DNA from: Haloferax marisrubri
GTDB lineage: Archaea > Halobacteriota > Halobacteria > Halobacteriales > Haloferacaceae
NCBI RefSeq assembly: GCF_001469875.2
Contig: NZ_LOPW02000018.1
Coordinates: forward strand, 64,239 to 128,238
DNA: 64,000 bases
Direction of reading: 5' to 3'
The notes under the pieces are model-generated. The model made no database searches and was not told the DNA's origin. It was given only the letters and a program-made list of their open reading frames with translations. Of the stretch, positions 32,912-42,086 are shown piece by piece (positions within the stretch are counted from its first letter, which is position 1; each line of letters starts with the position of its first letter). Position numbers and translations under genes: made by a program.

Positions 32912-34455
32912 TAGTGGTCGAGCGCCCCGGCGGCTTTCACCTTGATTCGCACCGCGTTGCCGGGCAGGTACGAAAGCGGGACCTCCTCGACGTCGACGAT
33001 GTCCACGCTGTCGGCGTCCGCCCCGGCGGCGAGCGCGTTGTCCGTGGCCTCGTCTTTCGCGTGTTGGATGGCTTCCTCGCGGTCCATCTCGTCGAGGCTG
33101 TAGATGCGGTCGACCTCGCCGGAGACCTGCGCGATGGCGACGCCGACGGCGTTTGCGACCTCGTAGTGGTCGGGCTTGTGGACCTCGCTCGCGCCCGCGA
33201 TGTCGTCGGGGACGAGGATGCTCCCGCCGCCGACGATGACCACGGGGACGGGTTCGGCGCTGGTCTTCATGCGGTCGACCTCGCGCTCGACGCGCTCTCT
33301 GACGTACTCGCGGGCGGCCTCGACGATTTCCGCGTCCACGTCCGGCGTCTCGGAGCCGATGTCGATGGTGCCCGCGGCGACTTCGAGGTCGGTCGCGGTC
33401 AGCGTCTCGCCGCCGAAACACCTCGCCTCCTCGGTCAGTTTGTAGCCGACGCTCTGGGGGCCGACGGTGACGCCGTCGTCGGTCGAGACGATGGAGCCGC
33501 CGCCGATGCCGATGGCGATGATGTCGGGCATGCGGAAGTTGGTCTTCACCTCGCCGATTTCGACGGCGACACTGCTCTCGCGGGGGAATCCCTCGGTGAC
33601 CGCGCCCACGTCGGTCGTCGTGCCGCCGACGTCGACGATGATGCCGTTTTCGACCGCAGAGAGGTACGCCGCGCCCCGGACCGAGTTCGAGGGGCCGCTG
33701 GCGACGGTGAAGATGGGGTAGCGGATGGCGTAGTCGACGCTCATCAGCGTCCCGTCGTTCTGGCCGAAGTAGAGGTTCGCGTCGATACCGCGTTCGTCCA
33801 TCGCCTCGACGAAGGCGTTCGCGGCCTCCGAGGCGACGCTGGTGAGCGCGGCGTTGAGCGCCGTCGCGTTCTCGCGTTCGAGCAGGCCGACGCTCCCGAT
33901 TTCGTTCGAGACGGAGATGGGTACGTCGTCGCCGACCTCCTCGCGGATGAGTTCGGCGACCCGCGTCTCGTGGTCGTCGCGGACGGGCGAGAAGACGCTC
34001 GTCACGGCGAAGGCGTCCACGTCAGCGAACTCGCGAATCTGCGCTCTGACCTGCTCCTCGTTGAGGTCGTTGAGGAGGCGGCCGTCGAACTCGTGGCCGC
34101 CGTCGAGGATGGCGACGTTGTTGCCGATTGCCTCGGCGAGGTCGTCGGGCCATTCGAGAAGCGGGCGGATGCTCTGGGTCGCGGGCGCGCCGATGCGGAT
34201 GACGCCGACCTCGTTGAGGCCGCGCCGCTCCGTGATGGCGTTCGTCGCGTGGGTCGTGCCGAGCATCACGTAGTCCAGTTCGTCCTCGGAGACGCCGCTG
34301 TCGTCGAGGACCACGTCGAGGGCGCTGAGGATGCCCGAGGTGATGTCTTCGGTCGTGGGGGTCTTCGTCTTCGCGAGGAGGTTGTCGTCGCCGTCCATGA
34401 CGACGGCGTCCGTGTTGGTGCCGCCGACGTCGATTCCGATTCGGTAGTCAGTCAT
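32911..34455 (-). CDS. hyuA: Hydantoinase/oxoprolinase A family protein
   Basis: ATP-dependent hydantoinase-type subunit of 514 residues, which is the shorter form usually paired with DUF917 rather than with a HyuB protein. The N-terminal Hydant_A_N domain has GIDVGGTNTDAVVMDG near 6-21 and LGTTHATNAITERRGL near 67-82. The ASKHA-type core includes GIIVDVGGTTTDVGAV near 266-281 and IAIGIGGGSIV. The C-terminus ends in a thioredoxin-unrelated alpha/beta region. Its 5' end overlaps copy C by 8 bp. No HyuB is encoded here; the DUF917 proteins take its place. Confidence 0.88.
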   Translation of the reverse strand: MTDYRIGIDVGGTNTDAVVMDGDDNLLAKTKTPTTEDITSGILSALDVVLDDSGVSEDELDYVMLGTTHATNAITERRGLNEVGVIRIGAPATQSIRPLLEWPDDLAEAIGNNVAILDGGHEFDGRLLNDLNEEQVRAQIREFADVDAFAVTSVFSPVRDDHETRVAELIREEVGDDVPISVSNEIGSVGLLERENATALNAALTSVASEAANAFVEAMDERGIDANLYFGQNDGTLMSVDYAIRYPIFTVASGPSNSVRGAAYLSAVENGIIVDVGGTTTDVGAVTEGFPRESSVAVEIGEVKTNFRMPDIIAIGIGGGSIVSTDDGVTVGPQSVGYKLTEEARCFGGETLTATDLEVAAGTIDIGSETPDVDAEIVEAAREYVRERVEREVDRMKTSAEPVPVVIVGGGSILVPDDIAGASEVHKPDHYEVANAVGVAIAQVSGEVDRIYSLDEMDREEAIQHAKDEATDNALAAGADADSVDIVDVEEVPLSYLPGNAVRIKVKAAGALDH

Positions 34456-35539
34456 TCGTGGGTTGCTGGAGAGTTTCGATTGGTTCGTAGTCGATGCTGT
34501 AGTCGAAGTACGCCGGGCCGACGAGGTCGAGTCCCTCGTCCGTCCGCCACTTCGGCGAACACGGCATCCCGATGACCCGCACCCGGTGGCCGTAGGCGAG
34601 TCGCTCGGTGGTGACGGGGTCGCCCGTCTCGGCGTCCACGACCGTAATCAGGTCGGGGGTGCTCGCCACGACGCCGCGCTCGGAGTCGCGGGCGACGAGG
34701 TTCTCGTTCTGGAAGTCGAGGGTGAACGTCCGTCCCTCGCAGTCGTCGATGCCGTCGAGGGTCGCCTCGCCGACCGCGAAGCCGCCTTCGGTCCGGCGCT
34801 CCACGTCGGTTATCTTCCCCGCGAACAGCTCGTAGCCGTCCGTGAGTTCGAGGACCGACTCGACAGGGTCCCGCGAGTGGTGCTTCGCGGTGCGAATCGC
34901 CTCGCCGATGTCGTGGGCGAGGGACATCGAGTCGAGAATCGCGTGCTCGCGGACCTCCGCGCCGGAGAGCGCGTAGGTACCGATCATGCACGCGCCGCCC
35001 ATCTCGATGCTCGTCACGCGGGCGAACGCCTCGGCGTACTCGTTGCTGACGGTGTTCACGAGAAGCGAGTTGCCCTTCTCGTCGGCGATGCTCATCGGGG
35101 TGGCGCTGACGCCGCCCATCGTGAGCGTCACCATCTGCACCTCGGGGAACGCCCGGCCCATGCCGTCGGCGTCCACGAGGGGAAGTCCGAGCGCGGCGGC
35201 GACGGCGATGGGGACGGTGCTGTTCAGCCCGCCCGCCTCGATACTCATCGTCGCGTAGGCCTCCTGTCCGAGGTGCGTTTCGAGCGCCTCGAACGCGGAG
35301 AGCGCCTCGGTTCCCTTCGGCATCTTTTCGACCATCACGGTCGGCGCGCCGAGCATCGCGCTCGGGATGACGAGCGCGTCGTCGGGCACGTCTCGCGGGT
35401 CGATGAGGTCGACGGGACCGTGCTCTTCGATTGCCTGCTGTGCCATCAGCTTCCCGATGTAGGGGTCGCCCCCGCCGCCCGTCCCGAGGACGGTCGCGCC
35501 GGTTGCGAAGTCGTCGATGTTGTCTGTGGTTATCTTCAT
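34448..35539 (-). CDS. DUF917 family protein, copy C
   Basis: Protein of 363 residues, starting MKITTDNIDDFATGATVL with GTGGGGDPYIGK, LGAPTVMVEKMPKGTEAL, SIEAGGLNSTVPIA and LVDADGMGRAFPEVQ. The ATG at 35539 overlaps the ATPase stop by 4 bp. It lies directly upstream of hyuA and is probably the closest partner of that protein. A heteromeric assembly of the three copies is possible but cannot be seen from sequence alone. Confidence 0.86.
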   Translation of the reverse strand: MKITTDNIDDFATGATVLGTGGGGDPYIGKLMAQQAIEEHGPVDLIDPRDVPDDALVIPSAMLGAPTVMVEKMPKGTEALSAFEALETHLGQEAYATMSIEAGGLNSTVPIAVAAALGLPLVDADGMGRAFPEVQMVTLTMGGVSATPMSIADEKGNSLLVNTVSNEYAEAFARVTSIEMGGACMIGTYALSGAEVREHAILDSMSLAHDIGEAIRTAKHHSRDPVESVLELTDGYELFAGKITDVERRTEGGFAVGEATLDGIDDCEGRTFTLDFQNENLVARDSERGVVASTPDLITVVDAETGDPVTTERLAYGHRVRVIGMPCSPKWRTDEGLDLVGPAYFDYSIDYEPIETLQQPTND

Positions 35540-36609
35540 GGCTCGTTGGTGTTCGATGCGACCCTCTCGTCGGCTACCGCCGCGACGGCCACCTCGGGCA
35601 CGTCGTCGAACGTGTCGGCGTACGCCTCGTCGTAGATGTGACACCGGACGCTGGGGCCGGCGTCGACCGCGACGAACTGCGGTTCGTCGGCCGAACACGC
35701 GTCGGTCGCGTAGGGACACCGCGTGTGGAACCGACAGCCCGTGGGCACGTCCCGCGGGCTGGGGATTTCGCCCCGGAGCGGTTCGTGCCGCGGCTTGTAC
35801 GCCTCTTCCTCGTCGGTGGTGACCGGAATCGCGGAGAGGAGCGCCCGGGAGTAGGGGTGTCGCGGCCGCTGGAAGACCTCCTCCGTGGGGCCGCGTTCCT
35901 GAATCTCGCCGAGGTACATCACGGCCGTCTCGTCGGCGAAGTTGCGGACCAAAGAGAGGTCGTGGGTGATGAACAGGTAGGTGAGTCCGAACTCCTCCTG
36001 TAAGTCCTCGAGGAGCGCGATAATCTTCGCCTGCACGCTCACGTCGAGGGCGCTCGTCGGCTCGTCGAGCAAGAGCAGTTCCGGCTCGACCGCGAGCGCG
36101 CGGGCGATGTTCACCCGCTGTTTCTGCCCGCCCGAGAGCTCGTGGGGGTACTTGTTCCAGTACTCGTCGTTCAACTCGACGCGTTCGAGCAGTTCGACCA
36201 CGCGCTCCCGGAGGTCGGACGTCGGCACGCCGCGGGCCTTCAGCGGGACCGCGAGCGACTTGCCGATGGTCCGCCGGGGATTCAGACTCGACGTGGGGTC
36301 CTGAAACACCATCTGGACGCGCGACCGGAGGCGAGCCAGTTGCTCGTCGGTCGCGTTCGTGATATCTTCGCCGTCGAATCTGACGGTCCCGCCGGTCGCG
36401 CCGGTCAGGCCGATAATCGTCCGGGCGACCGTACTCTTTCCGGACCCGGACTCGCCGATGAGCGCGAGGGTCTCCCCGCGGTCGATGTCGAACGAGACGC
36501 CGTCGACCGCTTTCACGTAGTCGGACGTGCGCTTGATGATGCCGCTTTTGACGGGGAAGTACTTCTCGAGGTCGTCGACGTCGAGCAGGGGTTCGGACAC
36601 GTCAGTCAC
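35536..36609 (-). CDS. Oligopeptide-type ABC transporter ATP-binding protein (DppF-like)
   Basis: Nucleotide-binding subunit of 357 residues. Walker A is GESGSGKST (about 53-61), the signature is LSGGQKQR and Walker B is LLLDEPTSALD. The C-terminal oligopeptide/dipeptide transporter extension has GCRFHTRCPYATDAC with conserved cysteines, which can carry an Fe-S cluster in some homologues. It energises the permease pair encoded upstream. Overlaps of 4 and 8 bp link it to its neighbours. Confidence 0.9.
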   Translation of the reverse strand: MTDVSEPLLDVDDLEKYFPVKSGIIKRTSDYVKAVDGVSFDIDRGETLALIGESGSGKSTVARTIIGLTGATGGTVRFDGEDITNATDEQLARLRSRVQMVFQDPTSSLNPRRTIGKSLAVPLKARGVPTSDLRERVVELLERVELNDEYWNKYPHELSGGQKQRVNIARALAVEPELLLLDEPTSALDVSVQAKIIALLEDLQEEFGLTYLFITHDLSLVRNFADETAVMYLGEIQERGPTEEVFQRPRHPYSRALLSAIPVTTDEEEAYKPRHEPLRGEIPSPRDVPTGCRFHTRCPYATDACSADEPQFVAVDAGPSVRCHIYDEAYADTFDDVPEVAVAAVADERVASNTNEP

Positions 36610-37714
36610 CCCCCGTTTGCTTGCCCGGTCGCCGGGTCATGTGACTCCGGGTCTCCTCGACGGTCGGCCGCTCGGACGCCGGGACGGCCTCGTCGTAGAG
36701 GACGCACTCGACGCCGGTCTGGGGGCCGCGCTCGTACATCTCCGGGCGGGCCTCCTCGCACTCGGCGGTGGCGTAGGGACACCGCGGCGCGAACCGACAG
36801 CCCGGCGGCGGGTCGAGGTACTCGGGAATCGAGCCGTCGATACCGGTCGCCATCTCGTCGCCCGTCAGGCGCGGAATCGACGCGATGAGCCCCTGCGTGT
36901 AGGGGTGTTTCGGGTTCTCGAACAGCTCTTCTGTCGGTGCGGTCTCGACGATGCGGCCGCCGTACATGACGTACACGCGGTCGCTCACCTGTCGGGCGAC
37001 GCCGAGGTTGTGGGTGATCATCAGGACGCTCAGGTCGTGGTTCTCGATGAGGTCCTTCAGCAGGTCGAGAATCTGGTCGTGAATCGTCACGTCCAGCGCG
37101 GTGCCGATTTCGTCGGCGATGAGCAGGTCCGGCTCGTTCAGCAGGGCCTGCGCGATGAGCGCGCGCTGGCGCATCCCGCCGGACAGCTGGGTGGGATACG
37201 AGTCCATGATGTTCTCGGGGTCCGGCATCTGGACCTCGCGGAGCATCTCCAAGACGCGCTCGCGCGCCTCGTCGCGCTCGCCGCTGAAGCGGCGGCGGAA
37301 GAACTCCACGACGCCCGTGTCGCTGTCGCCGCCGAACTGCGCGGTGTCGGTGAGCTGTTCCCCGATGGTGAACGTCGGGTTCAGACTCGACATCGGGTCC
37401 TGGAAGACGAGGCTCATCCGCTGGCCCTTGACGCGCTCGAACTCGCGGTCCGAAAGCGACAGCAGTTCCGTCCCGTCGAACGTGATTTCGCCGTTCACGC
37501 GGGCCGGTGGCTGATTCAGCAGGCGGAGGATGGACTTCATCGTCACCGACTTGCCGCAGCCGGTCTCGCCGGCGATGGTGACGACCTCGCCTTTCCCGAT
37601 AGAGAGGTTGACGCCGTCGATGACCTCCGCGAGGCCGTCGAACGACTCGAACCCGACTTCGAGGTCTTCGACGGTCAAAAGCGGGTTCTCGGCGACCGGC
37701 TCGTCGAGTTTCAT
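36602..37714 (-). CDS. Oligopeptide-type ABC transporter ATP-binding protein (DppD-like)
   Basis: Second ATPase of 370 residues. It has Walker A GETGCGKS (about 50-57), signature LSGGMRQRALIAQALLN, Walker B LLIADEIGTALDV, and the C-terminal GCRFAPRCPYATAECEEARP typical of the Dpp/Opp group. In place of the usual Asp-Glu-Pro-Thr sequence after Walker B it reads ADEIGT. It pairs with the DppF-like subunit to form a heterodimeric motor. Confidence 0.9.
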   Translation of the reverse strand: MKLDEPVAENPLLTVEDLEVGFESFDGLAEVIDGVNLSIGKGEVVTIAGETGCGKSVTMKSILRLLNQPPARVNGEITFDGTELLSLSDREFERVKGQRMSLVFQDPMSSLNPTFTIGEQLTDTAQFGGDSDTGVVEFFRRRFSGERDEARERVLEMLREVQMPDPENIMDSYPTQLSGGMRQRALIAQALLNEPDLLIADEIGTALDVTIHDQILDLLKDLIENHDLSVLMITHNLGVARQVSDRVYVMYGGRIVETAPTEELFENPKHPYTQGLIASIPRLTGDEMATGIDGSIPEYLDPPPGCRFAPRCPYATAECEEARPEMYERGPQTGVECVLYDEAVPASERPTVEETRSHMTRRPGKQTGGD

Positions 37715-38610
37715 CGGTTCACCTCCACGTCGAAGAGGTCACGCAGGCCGTCGCCGAGCATGTTGAACCCCATCACGAGGACGAAGATGGCGAGCCCGGA
37801 GAAGACGCTCACCCACCACGAATCGGGCAGGTAGGAGGTCCCCTGACTGACCATCGTCCCGAGGCCGGGCTGGGGCGGTTGGACGCCGACGCCGATGAAC
37901 GACAGGCCCGCGCCGATGAGGATGACGAAGCCCGCGTCGAGGGTCACCTTGACCAGAATCGGCGACAGCGTGTTCGGGAGAATCTCCCGAAAGAGGATGT
38001 GCGGCGTGCTCGCGCCGGCGAGCTTGGCGGCCTGCACGTACTCCTCGCTGCGCTCGCTGGCGACGATGCTCTGGACGAGGCGGGCGTGCCACGTCCACCA
38101 CAGCGCCGCGATGGCTATCATCGCGTTCGTCAGCGTCGGCTCCAAGGCCGACGTGATTGCCAACGCCATCACGAGCGGCGGTAAGGCGAGCGCCGTGTCG
38201 GTCGCCCGCATGATAATCGTCTCAGTCCAGCCGCCGTAGTAGCCGGCGACGAGGCCGAGGAGCACGCCCACGGGGACGCCGAAGCCGAGGACGACGGCCA
38301 CGAGCATGAGCGACAGCCGGTAGCCGAAGAGGATGCGCGAGAGCACGTCGCGGCCGACGTGGTCGGTCCCCAGCGGGTGGTCGAGGCTCGGCGGCTGGAG
38401 CGTGTTCGAGAAGTCGGTGAACTTCCCGGCGTGTTCGGGGTACGGCGCGACGACGGGCGCGAAGACGGCGAGCAGGACGATGGCGACGATGATGCCGAGA
38501 CCGACGACGCTCATCGGCCTGCTGGTAAAGCGCTTCCACGACCGCTGCCAGAGTTCGCGGCGCTCGGCCGAGACGACCCGGTCGAGGACGCTCGCTGACT
38601 CGGCGCTCAT
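37711..38610 (-). CDS. Dpp-type ABC transporter permease (DppC-like)
   Basis: Inner-membrane permease of 299 residues with about six helices; the first is VVGLGIIVAIVLLAVFAPVV near 34-53. HPLGTDHVGRDVLSRILFG near 77-95 and the EAA-like loop EYVQAAKLAGASTPHILFRE are typical of DppC. Overlaps 4 bp with the gene on each side. It forms the channel together with the DppB-like protein. Confidence 0.9.
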   Translation of the reverse strand: MSAESASVLDRVVSAERRELWQRSWKRFTSRPMSVVGLGIIVAIVLLAVFAPVVAPYPEHAGKFTDFSNTLQPPSLDHPLGTDHVGRDVLSRILFGYRLSLMLVAVVLGFGVPVGVLLGLVAGYYGGWTETIIMRATDTALALPPLVMALAITSALEPTLTNAMIAIAALWWTWHARLVQSIVASERSEEYVQAAKLAGASTPHILFREILPNTLSPILVKVTLDAGFVILIGAGLSFIGVGVQPPQPGLGTMVSQGTSYLPDSWWVSVFSGLAIFVLVMGFNMLGDGLRDLFDVEVNR

Positions 38611-39638
38611 GTCGCCTCCTCCATCGCCAGTCTGATGCGGGGGTCAACGCGACCCAGCAGCACGTCGACGAGGAAGTTGATGCTCACGAACGCGACGCCG
38701 ATGGTCATCGTGACGCCGACGACGGCGTTGAAGTCGTTGTTCAGCACCGCGGTGACGCCGTAGGACGCCAGTCCGGGCCACGAGTAGACGAGTTCGATGA
38801 GGAACGCGTTCCCCAGAAGCGAGGCGTACAGGAGTCCCAGAATCGTGAGCGTCGGGATGAACGCGTTCTTGAGCGTGTACTTGTACGTGACGAGCCACGA
38901 GGGGAGGCCGAAGCCGCGTTCGGCCTCGACGTAGTCCTGGTCTTTCACGTCTATCATGCTCGACCGAGTGATGCGCATCACCTGTCCGATGCCGGCGAGC
39001 GAGAGCGCGAGCGCCGGGAGGATGATGTGCGCCCACGCGTCGACGTGGGCCGCGAGGTTCCCCGACAGCAGGGTGTCCACGAGCAGGAAGCCCGTGAACC
39101 GCGACACGCCCGAGCCGAACTCCGAGCCGAGCCGCCCCGTGATGGGGAGCCATTCGAGGAGGTAGCCGAATATCAGCTGGAACATGATCGCGATGAAGAA
39201 GCCGGGCACGCTCACGCTGAAGAACGCGACGAGCCGCGTCGCGTTGTCCGCGAACCCGTCTTTGTTCTGCGCGGCGATGACGCCGAGCGGAATCCCGATG
39301 ACGATGGTGAGGAACATCGACACCGTGATGAGTTCGAGCGTCGCCGGCAGGTAGTAGACGATGTCGGTGCTGACCGCGCGCTTCGTCTCGAGGCTCGTCC
39401 CGAGGTCGCCGACGAGCAGGCCCCGCATGTAGTCGAGGTACTGGATGGGAATCGGCTCGTTCAGCCCCATCTCGGCGGCGAGTGCCTGCACCTGTTCTTC
39501 CGACGCGAGCGCGCCGAGGGCCATTCGCGCGGGGTTCCCGGGGAGCACTCGTGACGTGGTGAAGATGATTATCGACAGGCCGATGAGACTCACGAGGATG
39601 CCCGCGAGCCGGCGCACGAGATACTGCCAGTACTTCAT
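38607..39638 (-). CDS. Dpp-type ABC transporter permease (DppB-like)
   Basis: Membrane permease of 343 residues, starting MKYWQYLVRRLAGILVSLIG, the usual first helix of DppB. It has about six helices, the family segment LPGNPARMALG, and the EAA loop DYVEAERGFGLPSWLVTYKY. I set the start at 39638, 4 bp inside the end of the binding-protein gene; longer frames upstream are not protein-like. Confidence 0.9.
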   Translation of the reverse strand: MKYWQYLVRRLAGILVSLIGLSIIIFTTSRVLPGNPARMALGALASEEQVQALAAEMGLNEPIPIQYLDYMRGLLVGDLGTSLETKRAVSTDIVYYLPATLELITVSMFLTIVIGIPLGVIAAQNKDGFADNATRLVAFFSVSVPGFFIAIMFQLIFGYLLEWLPITGRLGSEFGSGVSRFTGFLLVDTLLSGNLAAHVDAWAHIILPALALSLAGIGQVMRITRSSMIDVKDQDYVEAERGFGLPSWLVTYKYTLKNAFIPTLTILGLLYASLLGNAFLIELVYSWPGLASYGVTAVLNNDFNAVVGVTMTIGVAFVSINFLVDVLLGRVDPRIRLAMEEAT

Positions 39639-41374
39639 TCTTGGTAGAAGTCGGGGAACCAGTAGTCGAAGCTCATCGACGGCCGGAAGGTGTAGCCCCG
39701 CACGTCGTCGGCGAAGGCGTGCTTCTTCGACTGGACGAAGATGAACAGGTCGGGGTACTGGTTCGCGATGCGCGCTTGCACCTCGGCGTACAGTTCGGCG
39801 CGGGTGTCGGCGTCGACCGTCGAGCGCGCCTCGTCGATGAGGGCGTCGACGTTCTCGTCTTCGAGGTGTTCCATGCTCATCCACGTCGAGGCCGCCTCGG
39901 AGTGGTACTGGTTGTAGAACACCGTGTCGGGCGAGGGATACACCGGCCCGTAGAACACCTGGTTGATGTGGGGCGTCCCCTCGACGCTCGTCGCGAGTTC
40001 GGTCATCGTCCCCCACGTCTGCGGGTTCAACTCGACGTTGATGCCGATTTCGTCCATGTTCTGCTGGAACAGCAGGCCCATCTTCTCTTCGAGGCCGTAG
40101 TCCTTCACGTAGGTGTTCTGGACGGTGATGTCACCTTCCTCGTACCCGGCGTCGGCGAGAATCTGCCGCGCGCGCTCCGGGTCGTAGGTCGGCTGGACGA
40201 TGTCGTCGTTGTGGACGCCGAACGACGTCGGGAGCGGCCCCTGCGCGGGGAGCGACCCCGGCGCGATTTCGTTGCGCGCCGTCTCGTAGTCGAAGCCGTA
40301 GGCCATCGCCTCGCGGACGGCGGGGTCGTCGGTCGGGGCTTTCTGGGTGTTGATTTTGAAGTAGAACGTCGTCACCGTCGGCACCGACTCGACGCGGATG
40401 TCGTCTTCGGCCGCGAGCGCCTCGTAGGTCTCCTCGCTTTGGTACTGGCTCGACATGTCGAGTTCGCCCGTTTTCATCAGCGAGCGAACCGTCGGGTCGT
40501 TGGTGATGATTTGGACGACGACGTTGTCGTACGCGCCGTCTTTGAACGACCCCCAGTAGTCGGCGTAGCGGCTGAACGAAATCTGCGCCTGCCGCTCGAA
40601 GCCCGCGAGTTCGTACGGGCCGGAGCCGGCGTCGTTGTCGTTGAGGAACGACTGGCCGTAGTCGCCGCGGTCGCCGAAGTCGCCGTCCTCGGCGTTGTCG
40701 AGGACCAACTGCTTGTCGACGACGAACAGGAGCACGAGCGTCGCGAGGAACGGCGAGTGGACGCGGTCGAGCGTGAACGACACCGTCCGCTCGTCTTCGA
40801 CGGTCACGTTCTCCTTCGAGAGCACGTTCCCGAGCAGCGACGAGTAGCCCTGGTTGATATCGAGGAAGCGCTCGGCCGAGAACTGCACGTCCTCCGCCGT
40901 GACGGGGTTGCCGCTGTGGAACGTCGCGCCCTCGCGGAGCGTGAACGTGTAGGTCTGGTTGTCGTCCGAGACGGTCCAGTCCTCGGCGAGGTGTCCCTGT
41001 AGGTTCCCCTCCGTGTCGGGGAACACGAGCGGGTCGTAGAGGTTGACCAACGCGAGCACCTGCGTGTAGTCGGTCCCCTTCGCGGGGTCGACGGTCCCGA
41101 AGCGCTGGGTCGCGCTCATGCGGAGCGTCGAACTGCCCGAGTCGCCGCCGGACGACGTCTCCGTCTCCGTGCTCTCGTCGTCCCCACCCGAGGCCGTGGT
41201 CTGTTCTTGGCCGTCATAGCTCTCGCCGCCGCCGGAACAACCGGCGAGACCTGCGATTCCGGCCGTCCCGAGGGCCTTGAGGAAGTTCCGCCGACTCGCC
41301 GCGTCTCCGAACCGTGCGCGGACAGATTCCGACCCCACCTGCGACCGCATCTGTGTGATGTCTTTTCTCGACAT
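39635..41374 (-). CDS. Dpp-type ABC transporter substrate-binding lipoprotein
   Basis: Extracytoplasmic solute-binding protein (SBP_bac_5 family) of 579 residues and first gene of the nine-gene operon. A Tat signal SRRNFLKALG and the lipobox LAGCSGG (Cys about 46) direct it to the outer membrane surface. An acidic Ser/Thr linker runs to about residue 80. Family segments include DPAKGTDYTQVLALVNLYDPL, TFTLREGATFHSGNPVTAED and REAMAYGFDYETA. TATA-like sequence (about 41403-41414) lies some 30 bp before the ATG. The cargo may be a peptide, a hydantoin precursor or another oligomer. Confidence 0.9.
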   Translation of the reverse strand: MSRKDITQMRSQVGSESVRARFGDAASRRNFLKALGTAGIAGLAGCSGGGESYDGQEQTTASGGDDESTETETSSGGDSGSSTLRMSATQRFGTVDPAKGTDYTQVLALVNLYDPLVFPDTEGNLQGHLAEDWTVSDDNQTYTFTLREGATFHSGNPVTAEDVQFSAERFLDINQGYSSLLGNVLSKENVTVEDERTVSFTLDRVHSPFLATLVLLFVVDKQLVLDNAEDGDFGDRGDYGQSFLNDNDAGSGPYELAGFERQAQISFSRYADYWGSFKDGAYDNVVVQIITNDPTVRSLMKTGELDMSSQYQSEETYEALAAEDDIRVESVPTVTTFYFKINTQKAPTDDPAVREAMAYGFDYETARNEIAPGSLPAQGPLPTSFGVHNDDIVQPTYDPERARQILADAGYEEGDITVQNTYVKDYGLEEKMGLLFQQNMDEIGINVELNPQTWGTMTELATSVEGTPHINQVFYGPVYPSPDTVFYNQYHSEAASTWMSMEHLEDENVDALIDEARSTVDADTRAELYAEVQARIANQYPDLFIFVQSKKHAFADDVRGYTFRPSMSFDYWFPDFYQE

Positions 41375-42086
41375 ACGTTACTCATTCTCACAGAGGTGCA
41401 ATGGAACATAAAGGTACCGTATAGTAACCTAAAACAATATTCTCGGTTCAAATCGGAATACTCTGTGAACAATATGGAACAATGTGGTTGTCTGTCGTCT
41501 GCCACACGACCGGTCGCGGCTCCGCAATCGATAGACTGCACGACCTTCCGCAGCACTTCGCCGGCTGTCGTAGACGACTGGCGGATTAGTTTCCCGCCCG
41601 CTGGCGCTCGTTCGCCGCTCTCGACCGCACTTCCCCCGTTACTGCGACGAGAGCCCGTTCCCGGCTATACAGTTGTCGGTCGCTCAAACACGAACTACTC
41701 TCAGAAAACAACTGTATATTGAGATTTGATGAGTTTTAATCACGGCATCTCGATACACTCTATTTGTGTTCACAAAAAAGAATTTAAACTCCGACAGCGG
41801 GCAATTATTTGAAAATCACTCTATACGAGAGCTATTTGTTGGGTATTGTAGTTTAGCAATCGGTCACTCAAAAATACTTGATAGTTTATATTTTTCTAAA
41901 GCTATCTTTCAATTGATATTCTGATTTCCCACTGTTCCGACCCGTGTCTCCGGCGTAGCTTCGACCGAGCTGTTCGCCCCGTTCCATCTCACAGAAGTGA
42001 TTCTAAAATCGGAAATTCAGTTGACAATTTGGCACGTGAACTGAGTCGGACGACGTTTAAGCCCCCGTGGGAAGAACGACCAGTCG
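41375..42086. other. Long A/T-rich intergenic region
   Basis: About 710 bp between the divergent binding-protein and lactonase genes. The stretch 41690-41930 is strongly A/T-rich compared with the genome background. It contains two similar short sequences, CGGTCGCTCAAACA (near 41679) and CGGTCACTCAAAAA (near 41860), which could be operator-like repeats. The promoters of both flanking genes lie at its ends. I see no gene, RNA or transposon. Confidence 0.45.

Noticed and set aside
32914-34575. A 553-codon plus-strand frame opposite hyuA
   Set aside because: Same mirror effect; the minus strand encodes a typical hydantoinase A protein.
35536-41374. Nickel-type (NikABCDE) importer
   Set aside because: Cofactor importers of this family cannot be excluded by sequence, but the downstream enzymes have no link to nickel use, so a peptide or amide cargo is preferred.
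41690-41930. Replication origin
   Set aside because: Although A/T-rich, it lacks visible origin-recognition repeats and no orc1/cdc6 or rep gene is near.
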